This document shows positions 1-9,699 of a DNA stretch of 46,310 nt, piece by piece (the stretch's first letter is position 1; the number at the start of each line of letters is the position of its first letter). The DNA is from an uncultured beta proteobacterium (GTDB lineage: Bacteria > Pseudomonadota > Gammaproteobacteria > Burkholderiales > Burkholderiaceae). The notes below the pieces were generated by a model that saw only the letters and a list, made by a program, of their open reading frames with translations, had not been told where the DNA came from and ran no database searches. The position numbers and the translations under genes were made by a program. The stretch lies in the NCBI GenBank assembly GCA_903944725.1, contig CAJASX010000127.1, forward strand, positions 1 to 46,310, in the 5' to 3' direction.

Positions 1-77
1 CATAAAATAATAAGATCGGCAACGCCAGCGGCAGCAAATAACTGATACGGATTTTTGTTTAAAATGCGGCGAAGCAT
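1..77 (-). CDS. Partial membrane protein, possibly DUF2069 family (5' end only)
   Basis: An open frame starts at an ATG (complement of 75-77) and runs off the left edge after 25 codons. The visible peptide has a basic start (LRRILNKNP) followed by a hydrophobic run (LFAAAGVADLIIL), as expected for a first membrane segment. It begins 36 bases after the wrbA stop on the same strand, so the two are probably cotranscribed. In Burkholderiales a DUF2069 membrane protein commonly follows wrbA; that family call rests on context and a short hydrophobic start, so it is tentative. Confidence 0.45.
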   Translation of the reverse strand, partial: MLRRILNKNPYQLFAAAGVADLIIL

Positions 78-113
78 ACTTTGGCGCAGGGCTTGTTAAA
101 TAGACTTAGACAA

Positions 114-1653
<1,540 letters not shown>

Positions 1654-1703
1654 TATTGCGTCTAGACTGCCTTCGGGCTATATTGGTGCTATCAAGAGGA
1701 GTC

Positions 1704-2174
1704 ATGATGAAAGTACGCGATATTTTACGGGTTAAGGGCAGTGCGCTCTATACCGTATCCCCTGATCTTTTATTGCAAACCGCCATCTTAGTGATGGATG
1801 AGCATGATATTGGCTCCTTGGTAGTTATGGAATATGAAAATCTTGCTGGTATCTTAACTTTTCGTGAAGTGATTCAGGCACTCGCTAAAAATCATGGTAT
1901 TACGGCTAACTTACATGTGCGATCTGTGATGAATGCAGAGCCTTTAACTTGCACAATGGAGACAGAACTGGATGAGGTTCGGCGCATGATGCTTGGCCAG
2001 CACGCCCGTTATTTACCAGTTTTAGATCAACGGGTATTAATGGGTGTCATTTCCTTTTACGATGTGGCCAAAGCCATTGTCGATTCTCAAGATTTTGAAA
2101 ATACCATGCTTAAGGCGTATATTCGCGATTGGCCGCAAGAGGATGCTGACGCTGAGCCCAGCAAATCTGTCTAG
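1704..2174 (+). CDS. CBS-domain protein
   Basis: A small soluble protein made of two CBS motifs and little else (about residues 5-65 and 70-130). The pair forms a Bateman module, which usually binds adenine nucleotides. Typical features are the [23 protein letters not shown] and [10 protein letters not shown] strands in the first repeat and [23 protein letters not shown] in the second. The frame extends upstream to 1656, but AGAGGAG at 1695-1701 sits just ahead of the tandem ATGs at 1704 and 1707, so the start is there. The ligand and partner cannot be read from the sequence. It lies between yihY and aroC on the same strand. Confidence 0.85.
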   Translation: MMKVRDILRVKGSALYTVSPDLLLQTAILVMDEHDIGSLVVMEYENLAGILTFREVIQALAKNHGITANLHVRSVMNAEPLTCTMETELDEVRRMMLGQHARYLPVLDQRVLMGVISFYDVAKAIVDSQDFENTMLKAYIRDWPQEDADAEPSKSV

Positions 2175-2176
2175 AG

Positions 2177-2185
2177 TGCCATAAT
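2177..2185 (+). promoter_or_regulatory. Extended -10 element close to the aroC start
   Basis: TGC followed by CATAAT (5 of 6 to TATAAT) ends six bases before the aroC ATG, which would place +1 at or next to the A of the start codon. No -35 box is evident at the usual distance, as is common for extended -10 promoters. There is no properly spaced Shine-Dalgarno sequence before aroC, so a leaderless mRNA is possible. This comes from pattern reading only. Confidence 0.4.
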
Positions 2186-2191
2186 AGAAGA

Positions 2192-3310
2192 ATGTCAGGA
2201 AATACTTTAGGCCTTCTCTTTTGCGTTACAACTTTTGGCGAATCACATGGCCCCGCTATTGGCGCAGTGATTGATGGGTGTCCGCCAGGCATGGCTTTAT
2301 CAGCAGCCGATTTACAAACCGATTTAGATCGCCGTAAACCTGGCACCTCGCGCCATGTCACCCAGCGCAAGGAAGAAGATCAAGTCGAAATTATTTCCGG
2401 CGTTTTTGAGGGTAAAACAACTGGCACACCAATTTGTTTATTAATTCGCAATGCTGATCATCGCAGCCAAGACTACAATGAAATTTTGCATACCTTTCGC
2501 CCTGGCCACGCCGATTATGTGTACCACCATAAATATGGTTTGCGTGATCCTCGTGGGGGCGGGCGTTCTTCGGCTCGTTTAACTGCCCCGATTGTGGCGG
2601 CTGCAGGCATTGCCAAGAAATGGTTACGTCAACAATACGGTACTGAGATTACTGGCTATATGAGCCAGCTTGGTGACATTGTCATTCCTTATGTAGACGG
2701 TTCGCAAATCGAACTAAATCCTTTTTTTGCGCCAAATGCTGCCATCATTGAGCAGCTAGAAGAGCGTATGGATGCGCTGCGTAAAGCAGGCGATTCATGT
2801 GGGGCACGCATCGAAGTGCGAGCTATAAATATTCCAATTGGCTTAGGCGAGCCTGTATTTGATAAGCTAGATGCCGATATTGCGCATGCCATGATGGGCA
2901 TCAATGCGGTGAAGGGAGTAGAAATTGGCGATGGGTTTGGCGTCGTAGCACAACACGGCAGTGAGCACGGTGATGAAATGTATCCTGATGGTTTTGCTAG
3001 TAATCATGCGGGTGGTATTTTGGGTGGTATTGCGTCGGGACAAGACCTGCGGGTAGCGATAGCGATTAAACCAACTTCAAGCATTTTGAGTCCAAAACAT
3101 TCAATTGACATTGATGGCAAGCCGATTACCTTGCAAACCAAGGGTCGTCATGATCCTTGCGTAGGTATTCGAGCAACACCCATTGCTGAAGCCATGTTGG
3201 CGTTAGTGTTAATGGATCATGCCTTGCGCCACCGTGCGCAATGTGGCGATGTGGTGCTTGATGTAGCGCCGATTGCTGCTGGGCGGCCAGGCTCAAGCAA
3301 CACTAATTAG
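2192..3310 (+). CDS. aroC: Chorismate synthase
   Basis: Last step of the shikimate pathway: converts 5-enolpyruvylshikimate-3-phosphate to chorismate using reduced FMN. The 372-residue length is usual. The N-terminal signature [12 protein letters not shown] carries the conserved active-site His19. [20 protein letters not shown] near residue 115, [14 protein letters not shown] near 270 and [18 protein letters not shown] near 325 are all family signatures. It starts 17 bases after the CBS gene; a MFS transporter follows after 12 bases and probably shares the transcript. Divergence from the usual [13 protein letters not shown] is limited to a few residues before the signature. Confidence 0.98.
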   Translation: MSGNTLGLLFCVTTFGESHGPAIGAVIDGCPPGMALSAADLQTDLDRRKPGTSRHVTQRKEEDQVEIISGVFEGKTTGTPICLLIRNADHRSQDYNEILHTFRPGHADYVYHHKYGLRDPRGGGRSSARLTAPIVAAAGIAKKWLRQQYGTEITGYMSQLGDIVIPYVDGSQIELNPFFAPNAAIIEQLEERMDALRKAGDSCGARIEVRAINIPIGLGEPVFDKLDADIAHAMMGINAVKGVEIGDGFGVVAQHGSEHGDEMYPDGFASNHAGGILGGIASGQDLRVAIAIKPTSSILSPKHSIDIDGKPITLQTKGRHDPCVGIRATPIAEAMLALVLMDHALRHRAQCGDVVLDVAPIAAGRPGSSNTN

Positions 3311-3322
3311 TTTATTTTGTCG

Positions 3323-4510
3323 ATGACACCATTTGTACGTGGGGCCTTTGGGGCCCTGTTTTTTTTGTATTTTGCGTACATTGGTTTAGTCACACCCTAT
3401 GCCAGCTTATATTTTGCAAAACTTGGTTTTAGTGCGCTAGAAATTGCCAGTCTAATGTCGATGATGCAAATAACCCGTATCTTGGGACCATTTTCTTGGG
3501 GTTGGTTGGCTGATTTTTTTGGTGAACGCATTGGTATCATGCGTTTTTGCGCAGCTTTAGCTGCGTTTGTCTTTTTATTTATTTTCTTACTTCCAAATTA
3601 CATTACATTTTTAGTGTGGATGTTTGTAGTGCATACAATACTTAGTGCGCTCATGCCTTTAGGGGAATCTGCCACGATTCATGCATTGTATCGAGATAAT
3701 TCGTTTGATCAGCGGTATGGCCGTTTACGCTTATGGGGCTCAATTGGTTTTATTGCCATGGGTTTATTTGCTGGGGAATTATTTCAACAGCGAGGGATTG
3801 AATTATTTCCATGGGTCGGTGCAGGGGTACTTTTTTTACTGGCCATTAATACTTGGTTTTTATCTGAGCCTAAATTAGAGCGTCACCAAATGCAAAAAGG
3901 TGAGCTTTTACAGGTATTAAAGCAACGCCCAGTACAGTGGTTTTTAGCCTCAGCTTTTTGGATGATTTTTGGACATGCTGCATTATATGTTTTTTACTCC
4001 TTATATCTTTTTGATTTGGGATACAACAAATTTCAGATCGGTTTATTTTGGACGCTAGGGGTTGCTGCAGAAGTTATATTTTTTTATTATCAAAGTCAAT
4101 TCATGAGGCGCTTTAATCCCAAACGTATTTTGCAGTGGAGTTTTGCGCTTGGCGTGGTGCGATTCTTATTAATTGCCTATGTGGTTGTAACGCCAGTACT
4201 TATTTTTGCGCAGTTGCTTCATGGGGCCACTTTTGGTGCGCATCATAGCGCCACAACTAAATTATCTCAGCGTTGGTTTAGCGGCCCATTACAAGCCCGC
4301 GGCCAAGCATTAATTATTATGATTGCATACGGATTTGGCGGCTCTTTAGGGGGTTTGTGCGCAGGTTGGATTTGGGATGCATTAGGGCCAAACCAAGTAT
4401 TTGCCATGGCATCTTTGGCTTGCCTACTTGCTTTTATTGCGATATATTTTGTACCAAATGAAGCTACTGCAAAAGCCACTAATCGATTAGATAAAAATAT
4501 TGCGATCTAG
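3323..4510 (+). CDS. MFS transporter, HcaT/nucleoside-symporter-like
   Basis: Inner membrane permease of about 395 residues with some twelve hydrophobic segments. The start FVRGAFGALFFLYFAYIGLVTPYASLYF, the first cytoplasmic loop (WGWLADFFGERIG) and the LPLGESATIHALYRD region resemble the MFS_1_like group that holds the putative 3-phenylpropionate transporter HcaT and nucleoside H+ symporters. The substrate is unknown. A TTG at 3317 opens the frame, but the ATG two codons later (3323) is the better start. It follows aroC closely. Its TAG stop (4508-4510) abuts the stop of the convergent etfQO gene with no base between. Confidence 0.85.
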   Translation: MTPFVRGAFGALFFLYFAYIGLVTPYASLYFAKLGFSALEIASLMSMMQITRILGPFSWGWLADFFGERIGIMRFCAALAAFVFLFIFLLPNYITFLVWMFVVHTILSALMPLGESATIHALYRDNSFDQRYGRLRLWGSIGFIAMGLFAGELFQQRGIELFPWVGAGVLFLLAINTWFLSEPKLERHQMQKGELLQVLKQRPVQWFLASAFWMIFGHAALYVFYSLYLFDLGYNKFQIGLFWTLGVAAEVIFFYYQSQFMRRFNPKRILQWSFALGVVRFLLIAYVVVTPVLIFAQLLHGATFGAHHSATTKLSQRWFSGPLQARGQALIIMIAYGFGGSLGGLCAGWIWDALGPNQVFAMASLACLLAFIAIYFVPNEATAKATNRLDKNIAI

Positions 4511-6181
4511 CTACATGGCCCCATAATTGGGGCCCCCACCACCCTCGGGAGTAAGCCAGATAATATTTTGACTGGGATCTTTAATGTCACAGGTTTTGCA
4601 ATGCACGCAATTTTGTGCATTAATTTGTAACTGTATTTGGCCGGCAGTTTCAAGGTACTCGTAGACTCCTGCTGGGCAATAGCGCTGCTCTGGACCTGCA
4701 TAGATTTTGTAATTAAGTGCTACTGGAATTGTTTTATCTTGTAGCGTTAAATGGCTTGGTTGATTTTCAGCATGATTGGTATTAGAAATAAAAACTGAAG
4801 AGAGCCGATCGAAGGTGAGGGTGCCATCAGGCTTAGGGTAGACAATTGGCTGATGTTTTGCCGCGGGTTCGAGGCACTCATGATCAGCATATCGATTATG
4901 AATTGTCCAAGGAACATGACCCCCTAGAATTTTTTGCTCGAACCCTACCATCATGGTGCCAAGGTAAAGCCCTTTGGACATCCACGGTTTAAAGTTACGG
5001 GTTTGTTTTAGTTCGCGATATAGCCAACTGGCTTGAAAGGCAGTGGGATAGCCAGTAAGAAGGTCACCAGCCCGATTTTCAGCCAAGGCATTTATTGCGG
5101 CTTCGGCAGCAAGCATACCTGTTTTAATTGCAGCATGGCTACCTTTAATGCGGGCGGCGTTAAGGTAGCCGGCATCACAGCCAATTAATGCGCCACCAGG
5201 AAAAATAGTTTGCGGTAGGCTATTAAGCCCGCCTGCTGTAATTGCTCGGGCCCCATAGGCAATACGTTTGCCCCCAATAAAGGTCGGACGAATTTGTGGA
5301 TGGGTTTTGTAGCGCTGAAACTCTTCATACGGACTGAGATAGGGATTGCGGTAAGACAAGCCGACGACGATGCCCACTGCTACTAAATTTTCACCATAGT
5401 GATATTGAAACGTACCACCATAGGTATCGCTCTCAAGTGGCCAGCCTGCGGTGTGAACCACCAGGCCAGCATGATGCTGCTCGGGTTTAACCTCCCATAC
5501 TTCTTTAATGCCGAGGCCATAACTTTGCGGATCACTTTGTGCATCTAAAGCAAAGTGAGCAATTAATTGTTTGCCTAAATGGCCACGCGCACCTTCAGCA
5601 AAAAAAGTATATTTACCATGCAATTCCATACCCAATTGAAATTGTTCGTTTGGTAGGCCCGCCTTATCTATGCCCACTGCACCAGTTATCACACCAGATA
5701 CTGCCCCAGCCTCGTTAAACATGATTTCAGCTGCGGGAAATCCAGGAAAAATATCAACCCCGAGTGCTTCGGCTTGTTGCCCCATCCAGCGCGTAAGGTT
5801 AGCCAAGCTAATGATGTAATTACCTTGGTTTTTAAAACAACTTGGTAGCAGCCAAGTGGGCACTGCAAAAGATTTTCGAGGAGTTAAAAACAGAAAACGG
5901 TCGGCTGAAACTAGGGTATTTAGCGGTGCGCCCAGGGTTTGCCAATTAGGCAAAAGCTCGCTTAGCGCAATGGGATCAATGACTGCACCAGAAAGAATAT
6001 GGGCGCCGATTTCCGAGCCCTTTTCGAGAACGCAGACACTAATTTCTTGGTGCTGGCTAGCGGCAAGTTGCTTGGCGCGAATTGCCGCAGCAAGCCCTGC
6101 GGGACCGCCACCGACGATTACTAGATCGTAGTCCATCGACTCACGCGGGCCATACTGATCAAGTGAGTTGACAGCAGTCAT
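4511..6181 (-). CDS. Electron transfer flavoprotein-ubiquinone oxidoreductase
   Basis: Passes electrons from the ETF flavoprotein, loaded by acyl-CoA and other dehydrogenases, to ubiquinone at the inner membrane. The 556 residues show an N-terminal FAD fold (DLVIVGGGPAGLAAAIRA, about 19-36), the ubiquinone and membrane-contact middle domain, and a C-terminal [4Fe-4S] site. Cys502 (CPAGVYE) and Cys525, 528 and 531 (CVHCKTC) are the four ligands. An alternative ATG lies at residue 16 (MDYDLVIVGG). It is divergent from the CoA-transferase genes, which fits a shared role in oxidising acyl or ketone compounds. No ETF subunit gene is in the window. Confidence 0.96.
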   Translation of the reverse strand: MTAVNSLDQYGPRESMDYDLVIVGGGPAGLAAAIRAKQLAASQHQEISVCVLEKGSEIGAHILSGAVIDPIALSELLPNWQTLGAPLNTLVSADRFLFLTPRKSFAVPTWLLPSCFKNQGNYIISLANLTRWMGQQAEALGVDIFPGFPAAEIMFNEAGAVSGVITGAVGIDKAGLPNEQFQLGMELHGKYTFFAEGARGHLGKQLIAHFALDAQSDPQSYGLGIKEVWEVKPEQHHAGLVVHTAGWPLESDTYGGTFQYHYGENLVAVGIVVGLSYRNPYLSPYEEFQRYKTHPQIRPTFIGGKRIAYGARAITAGGLNSLPQTIFPGGALIGCDAGYLNAARIKGSHAAIKTGMLAAEAAINALAENRAGDLLTGYPTAFQASWLYRELKQTRNFKPWMSKGLYLGTMMVGFEQKILGGHVPWTIHNRYADHECLEPAAKHQPIVYPKPDGTLTFDRLSSVFISNTNHAENQPSHLTLQDKTIPVALNYKIYAGPEQRYCPAGVYEYLETAGQIQLQINAQNCVHCKTCDIKDPSQNIIWLTPEGGGGPNYGAM

Positions 6182-6248
6182 GCTGTAAATGGTAGGTAGG
6201 GTGAGGTCATGATTTAATAGTTTAGTGCTTTTTAGGACTTTTCTACTC

Positions 6249-6275
6249 TTGGGTAGGGCACAAAACAGTTATGAT
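6249..6275 (+). promoter_or_regulatory. Possible promoter for the CoA-transferase genes
   Basis: In the 123-base divergent gap between etfQO and the CoA-transferase A gene, TATGAT at 6270-6275 is a good -10 match. TTGGGT at 6249-6254 could serve as a weak -35, but at 15 bases the spacer is shorter than usual. The transcript would start near 6282 and have a short leader carrying the AGGA ribosome site. Low certainty. Confidence 0.3.
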
Positions 6276-6304
6276 TAGCACTTATTTTCGATAATTAGGA
6301 AGCA

Positions 6305-7015
6305 ATGGCGATGAATAAGGTTTTTTCTTCTGCGCAAGAAGCGCTCAGTGACGTGATGGTCGATGGCCAAACGATTGCGGTGGGGGGTTTTGGCTTATGC
6401 GGTATTCCAGAGGCTCTAATATTAGCGGTCAAGTATTTGGGTGTGCAAAATTTAACAGCAATTTCTAATAATGCTGGGGTTGATGATTTTGGACTGGGTA
6501 TTTTGCTGGCCTCACGTCAAGTTAAAAAAATGATTGCGTCTTACGTTGGGGAAAATAAAGAATTTGAGCGCCAATATTTAGCGGGTGAATTAGAGTTAGA
6601 ATTTACACCCCAAGGTACTTTGGCTGAAAAACTCCGTGCTGGTGGGTGCGGTATCCCCGCTTTTTTTACTAAAACTGGGGTTGGTACTATTGTCGCTGAT
6701 GGTAAAGAAATTCGCGAGTTTGACGGGCGTCAATATGTGATGGAGCGGTCGCTAGTTGCCGATATCTCGCTCGTAAAGGCCTGGAAAGCAGATCGTGCTG
6801 GTAATTTAGTTTATCGTTACACTGCACGTAATTTTAATCCAGTTGTAGCGATGGCAGGGCACATCACGGTTGCCGAGGTTGAAGAGATTGTCGAAAATGG
6901 CGCGCTTGATCCCGATGAAATTCATACGCCTGGAATTTATGTGCACCGTATTGTGCTTAATCGGCATCCAGAAAAACGAATTGAACAGCGTACGCTTTCG
7001 CCAGCTGCTGCTTAA
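6305..7015 (+). CDS. scoA: 3-oxoacid CoA-transferase subunit A (SCOT/AtoD-like)
   Basis: Alpha subunit of a family I CoA-transferase that moves CoA between succinyl-CoA (or another acyl-CoA) and acetoacetate-type 3-oxoacids. The 236 residues include the glycine-rich CoA-transferase signature VGGFGLCGIPE at about 26-36, SNNAGVDDFGLG near 55-66, and the conserved C-terminal DEIHTPGIYVHRIV. A TAGGA ribosome site precedes the ATG at 6305; a second ATG is two codons later. Subunit B follows after 67 bases. The exact acid substrate (succinate, acetate or other) cannot be decided from the sequence. Confidence 0.92.
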   Translation: MAMNKVFSSAQEALSDVMVDGQTIAVGGFGLCGIPEALILAVKYLGVQNLTAISNNAGVDDFGLGILLASRQVKKMIASYVGENKEFERQYLAGELELEFTPQGTLAEKLRAGGCGIPAFFTKTGVGTIVADGKEIREFDGRQYVMERSLVADISLVKAWKADRAGNLVYRYTARNFNPVVAMAGHITVAEVEEIVENGALDPDEIHTPGIYVHRIVLNRHPEKRIEQRTLSPAAA

Positions 7016-7082
7016 ACATTAACTTTAAGACAAAAGTTATATATACCTTTCCCCATCGATTGATTAAATAAGGAAAATTGAA

Positions 7083-7736
7083 ATGCCTTGGAGTAGAGAT
7101 GAAATGGCAGCACGTGCTGCCAAAGAATTACGCGATGGTTATTACGTAAACTTAGGAATTGGCATGCCCACTCTGGTGGCTAATCATGTGCCAGATGGGA
7201 TGGAGGTCTGGCTTCAATCAGAAAACGGCATGTTGGGCATTGGCCCATTTCCAACCGAGGCTAAAGTTGATGCTGATTTAATTAATGCGGGTAAACAAAC
7301 TGTCACTACAATTCCTGGCACAGCGATTTTTTCATCAGCTGATTCATTTGGGATGATTCGGGGCGGCAAAATTAACATTGCTATTTTGGGTGCCATGCAA
7401 GTCAGTGAGTTTGGTGATTTAGCAAACTGGATGATTCCAGGAAAAATGGTTAAGGGCATGGGCGGAGCGATGGACTTGGTTGCTGGGGTGAAGGACGTGG
7501 TGGTGTTAATGGAGCATGTCGCTAAGAAAAAAGATGGCTCAGAAGAAATTAAAATTTTGCCTAAGTGCACTTTGCCCTTAACTGGGTTAGGCGTTATTAA
7601 TCGCATCATTACCGATTTATGTGTCTTAGATATCACACCTAATGGACTAAAGCTAGTGGAATTGGCACCAGGCGTGACAACCGAAGAAGTGAGTGCAAAA
7701 ACAGGAGCCAAGGTAGACTTTAGCGCTGTCATCTAA
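7083..7736 (+). CDS. scoB: 3-oxoacid CoA-transferase subunit B
   Basis: Catalytic beta subunit of the CoA-transferase, partner of the gene just upstream. The 217 residues contain Glu47 in the SENG motif (LQSENGMLG), the glutamate that forms the covalent glutamyl-CoA thioester in this family. The stretches [19 protein letters not shown] and [20 protein letters not shown] are typical of SCOT-type B subunits. AAGGA sits properly ahead of the ATG at 7083. It ends 31 bases before the CDF-hydrolase gene on the same strand. An antisense open frame of 172 codons crosses it but looks like a coding shadow. Confidence 0.94.
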   Translation: MPWSRDEMAARAAKELRDGYYVNLGIGMPTLVANHVPDGMEVWLQSENGMLGIGPFPTEAKVDADLINAGKQTVTTIPGTAIFSSADSFGMIRGGKINIAILGAMQVSEFGDLANWMIPGKMVKGMGGAMDLVAGVKDVVVLMEHVAKKKDGSEEIKILPKCTLPLTGLGVINRIITDLCVLDITPNGLKLVELAPGVTTEEVSAKTGAKVDFSAVI

Positions 7737-7767
7737 TGATCATCAATTGATGAAATAATGGGTTCAG

Positions 7768-9663
7768 ATGAATACTCATGAGCATCTAGACCGTCCCATC
7801 GCCCATGCGCATGCTCACACTCCAGAAGAGCTAGCAGCTTCCCAAGCCTTTCATGCGCATAAAAAAGGGGATGCTAAGCATGCTCACTCTAAGGAAATTA
7901 ATAATCAGCATTTATTAGCCATTGCCTTGGTATTGACTTTGAGCTTTTCCTTGGTCGAGGCGATTGCCGCATATTGGGCTGGTTCTTTAGCGCTACTTTC
8001 GGATGCCGGTCATATGGTGACCGATGCCGCCGCTCTAGGGCTGGCGTTGCTAGCGCAAATTATTTCCCGCCGACCGCCGTCGCCGCGCCACTCATTTGGG
8101 TATGGTCGAGCTGAGGCATTGGCGGCATTTATTAATGGTTTGGCGATGTTAGTTTTAGTAGCATGGATTGTCTTCGAAGCCATTTCACGCCTCTTCACCC
8201 CGCACCAAGTGGACGGCATTTTGGTCTCTATCGTTGCGGCGATTGGTTTAGGGATGAATATTGTGGTGGCGTGGGTATTATCGCGCGATCGCAAAAGTGT
8301 TAATACCCGTGCGGCTTTAGTGCATGTGATGGGCGACTTATTGGGCTCAGTGGCAGCCTTGTTATCTGGCGTAGTGATTCAATTTACCGGTTGGATGCAA
8401 GCCGACTCATGGTTATCTATTTTTGTATCCTTATTAATTCTTAAATCAACTTATTCGATCTTGCGTGAGTCATATCATTTTTTAATGGAGGGTGTACCGC
8501 TCCACATTGATTATTTAGAGGTCGGGCGTGATTTACGTGCTATTTCTGGAGTGCTGGCTGTGCATGATTTACATGTCTGGGAAATGGCACCCAGTTTCCC
8601 CGCGCTAATTGGACATATTGAGGTTGAGCGAATTGCTGATTGGCCTACAGTAATGGCACGAATTAATACGATGTTGTTAAATAAACATGGTATTGATCAT
8701 GTCACCTTACAGCCTGAAGTGATGTCTGAAGCTGAGATACAGAGTAACCCTAAACTTGATCTTACAGATCAGCCATCTGTAGTTGCTCAGCCTGCCATTC
8801 ACCTACAACGCGGTGATACCTTTTATGTTGAATGTGCGCATTCTGGGGGCCTGCATCGGATGGCTTATCACGCTTGGGGTGATCCTCTTAATCCTCAGGT
8901 TTTAGTTAGCGTACATGGCCTCACTAGGCGAGGTAGTGACTTTAAGCAATTAGCCATGGCGATGAGCAAACAATACTATGTAGTTTGCCCTGATGTAGTG
9001 GGGCGTGGTGAGTCTGATTGGTTAAGCAATCCAATGCTCTATGGCATACCCCAATACGTGAGCGATATGGTCACTTTGGTCGCCCATTTGGGCGTCTCTA
9101 GGGTAGATTGGTTTGGCACCTCGATGGGCGGCATGATTGGCATGGTGTATGCAGGCATGATTGATTCGCCGATTCGCAAATTATTACTTAATGATGTTGG
9201 GCCACGCATTGAACCTGCGGCATTAAAACGTTTGGGCTCTTACGTTGGCAAGCCCTTGCGGTTTATTAATCGGGCCGATGCTTTAGCTCAGTTAAATTTA
9301 CTTTGTACTACTTTTGGTGAGCATAGCGCCGCAGAGTGGGATGAATACAATGGTCCACATTTAGTCGCGCATGACGGCGCATGGGAAGTGCATTACGATC
9401 CAGCAATTGCTGTGCCTTTTGCTGCAGTTAATGCAATTACCGCCGCTGCAGGAGAAATGGCACTATGGCATAGCTTCGAGAAAATTCAAGTTCCTATCCT
9501 GATTGTGCGTGGCGCTGAGTCTGATTTACTTTCAGCTGCAACAGTAGCCGAAATGTGCCGCCGTAATGCCTATGCCCATAGCATTGAAATTCCTTTGGTT
9601 GGTCATGCGCCCGCGTTTATTAAACCTGAGCAAATTGCGCTAGCCCGCGAATTTTTTAGTTAA
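7768..9663 (+). CDS. Fusion protein: CDF zinc-type transporter plus alpha/beta hydrolase
   Basis: One continuous 631-residue frame joins two families. Residues 1-45 are His-rich (HAHAHTP, HAHKK, HAHSK). Residues about 48-245 hold six membrane segments of a cation diffusion facilitator with the zinc-type ligand pairs H82xxxD86 in TM2 and H186xxxD190 in TM5. Residues 246-318 are the cytoplasmic ferredoxin-like domain. A linker of about 25 residues leads to an alpha/beta hydrolase (345-631) with oxyanion HG at 383-384, nucleophile Ser452 in GTSMG, Asp586 and His613. The transporter should export Zn2+ or a similar ion; the hydrolase substrate is unknown. ATG/GTG codons near 8719-8722 could allow separate translation of the second half. 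relA follows. Confidence 0.85.
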   Translation: MNTHEHLDRPIAHAHAHTPEELAASQAFHAHKKGDAKHAHSKEINNQHLLAIALVLTLSFSLVEAIAAYWAGSLALLSDAGHMVTDAAALGLALLAQIISRRPPSPRHSFGYGRAEALAAFINGLAMLVLVAWIVFEAISRLFTPHQVDGILVSIVAAIGLGMNIVVAWVLSRDRKSVNTRAALVHVMGDLLGSVAALLSGVVIQFTGWMQADSWLSIFVSLLILKSTYSILRESYHFLMEGVPLHIDYLEVGRDLRAISGVLAVHDLHVWEMAPSFPALIGHIEVERIADWPTVMARINTMLLNKHGIDHVTLQPEVMSEAEIQSNPKLDLTDQPSVVAQPAIHLQRGDTFYVECAHSGGLHRMAYHAWGDPLNPQVLVSVHGLTRRGSDFKQLAMAMSKQYYVVCPDVVGRGESDWLSNPMLYGIPQYVSDMVTLVAHLGVSRVDWFGTSMGGMIGMVYAGMIDSPIRKLLLNDVGPRIEPAALKRLGSYVGKPLRFINRADALAQLNLLCTTFGEHSAAEWDEYNGPHLVAHDGAWEVHYDPAIAVPFAAVNAITAAAGEMALWHSFEKIQVPILIVRGAESDLLSAATVAEMCRRNAYAHSIEIPLVGHAPAFIKPEQIALAREFFS

Positions 9664-9699
9664 GCAACGTAGTTGCTAAATATTCTTTAATCATTAGTG

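Noticed and set aside
7214..7732. A 172-codon open frame antisense to scoB
   Set aside because: It mirrors a highly conserved gene, has Ser/Pro/Thr-rich shadow composition and no ribosome site.
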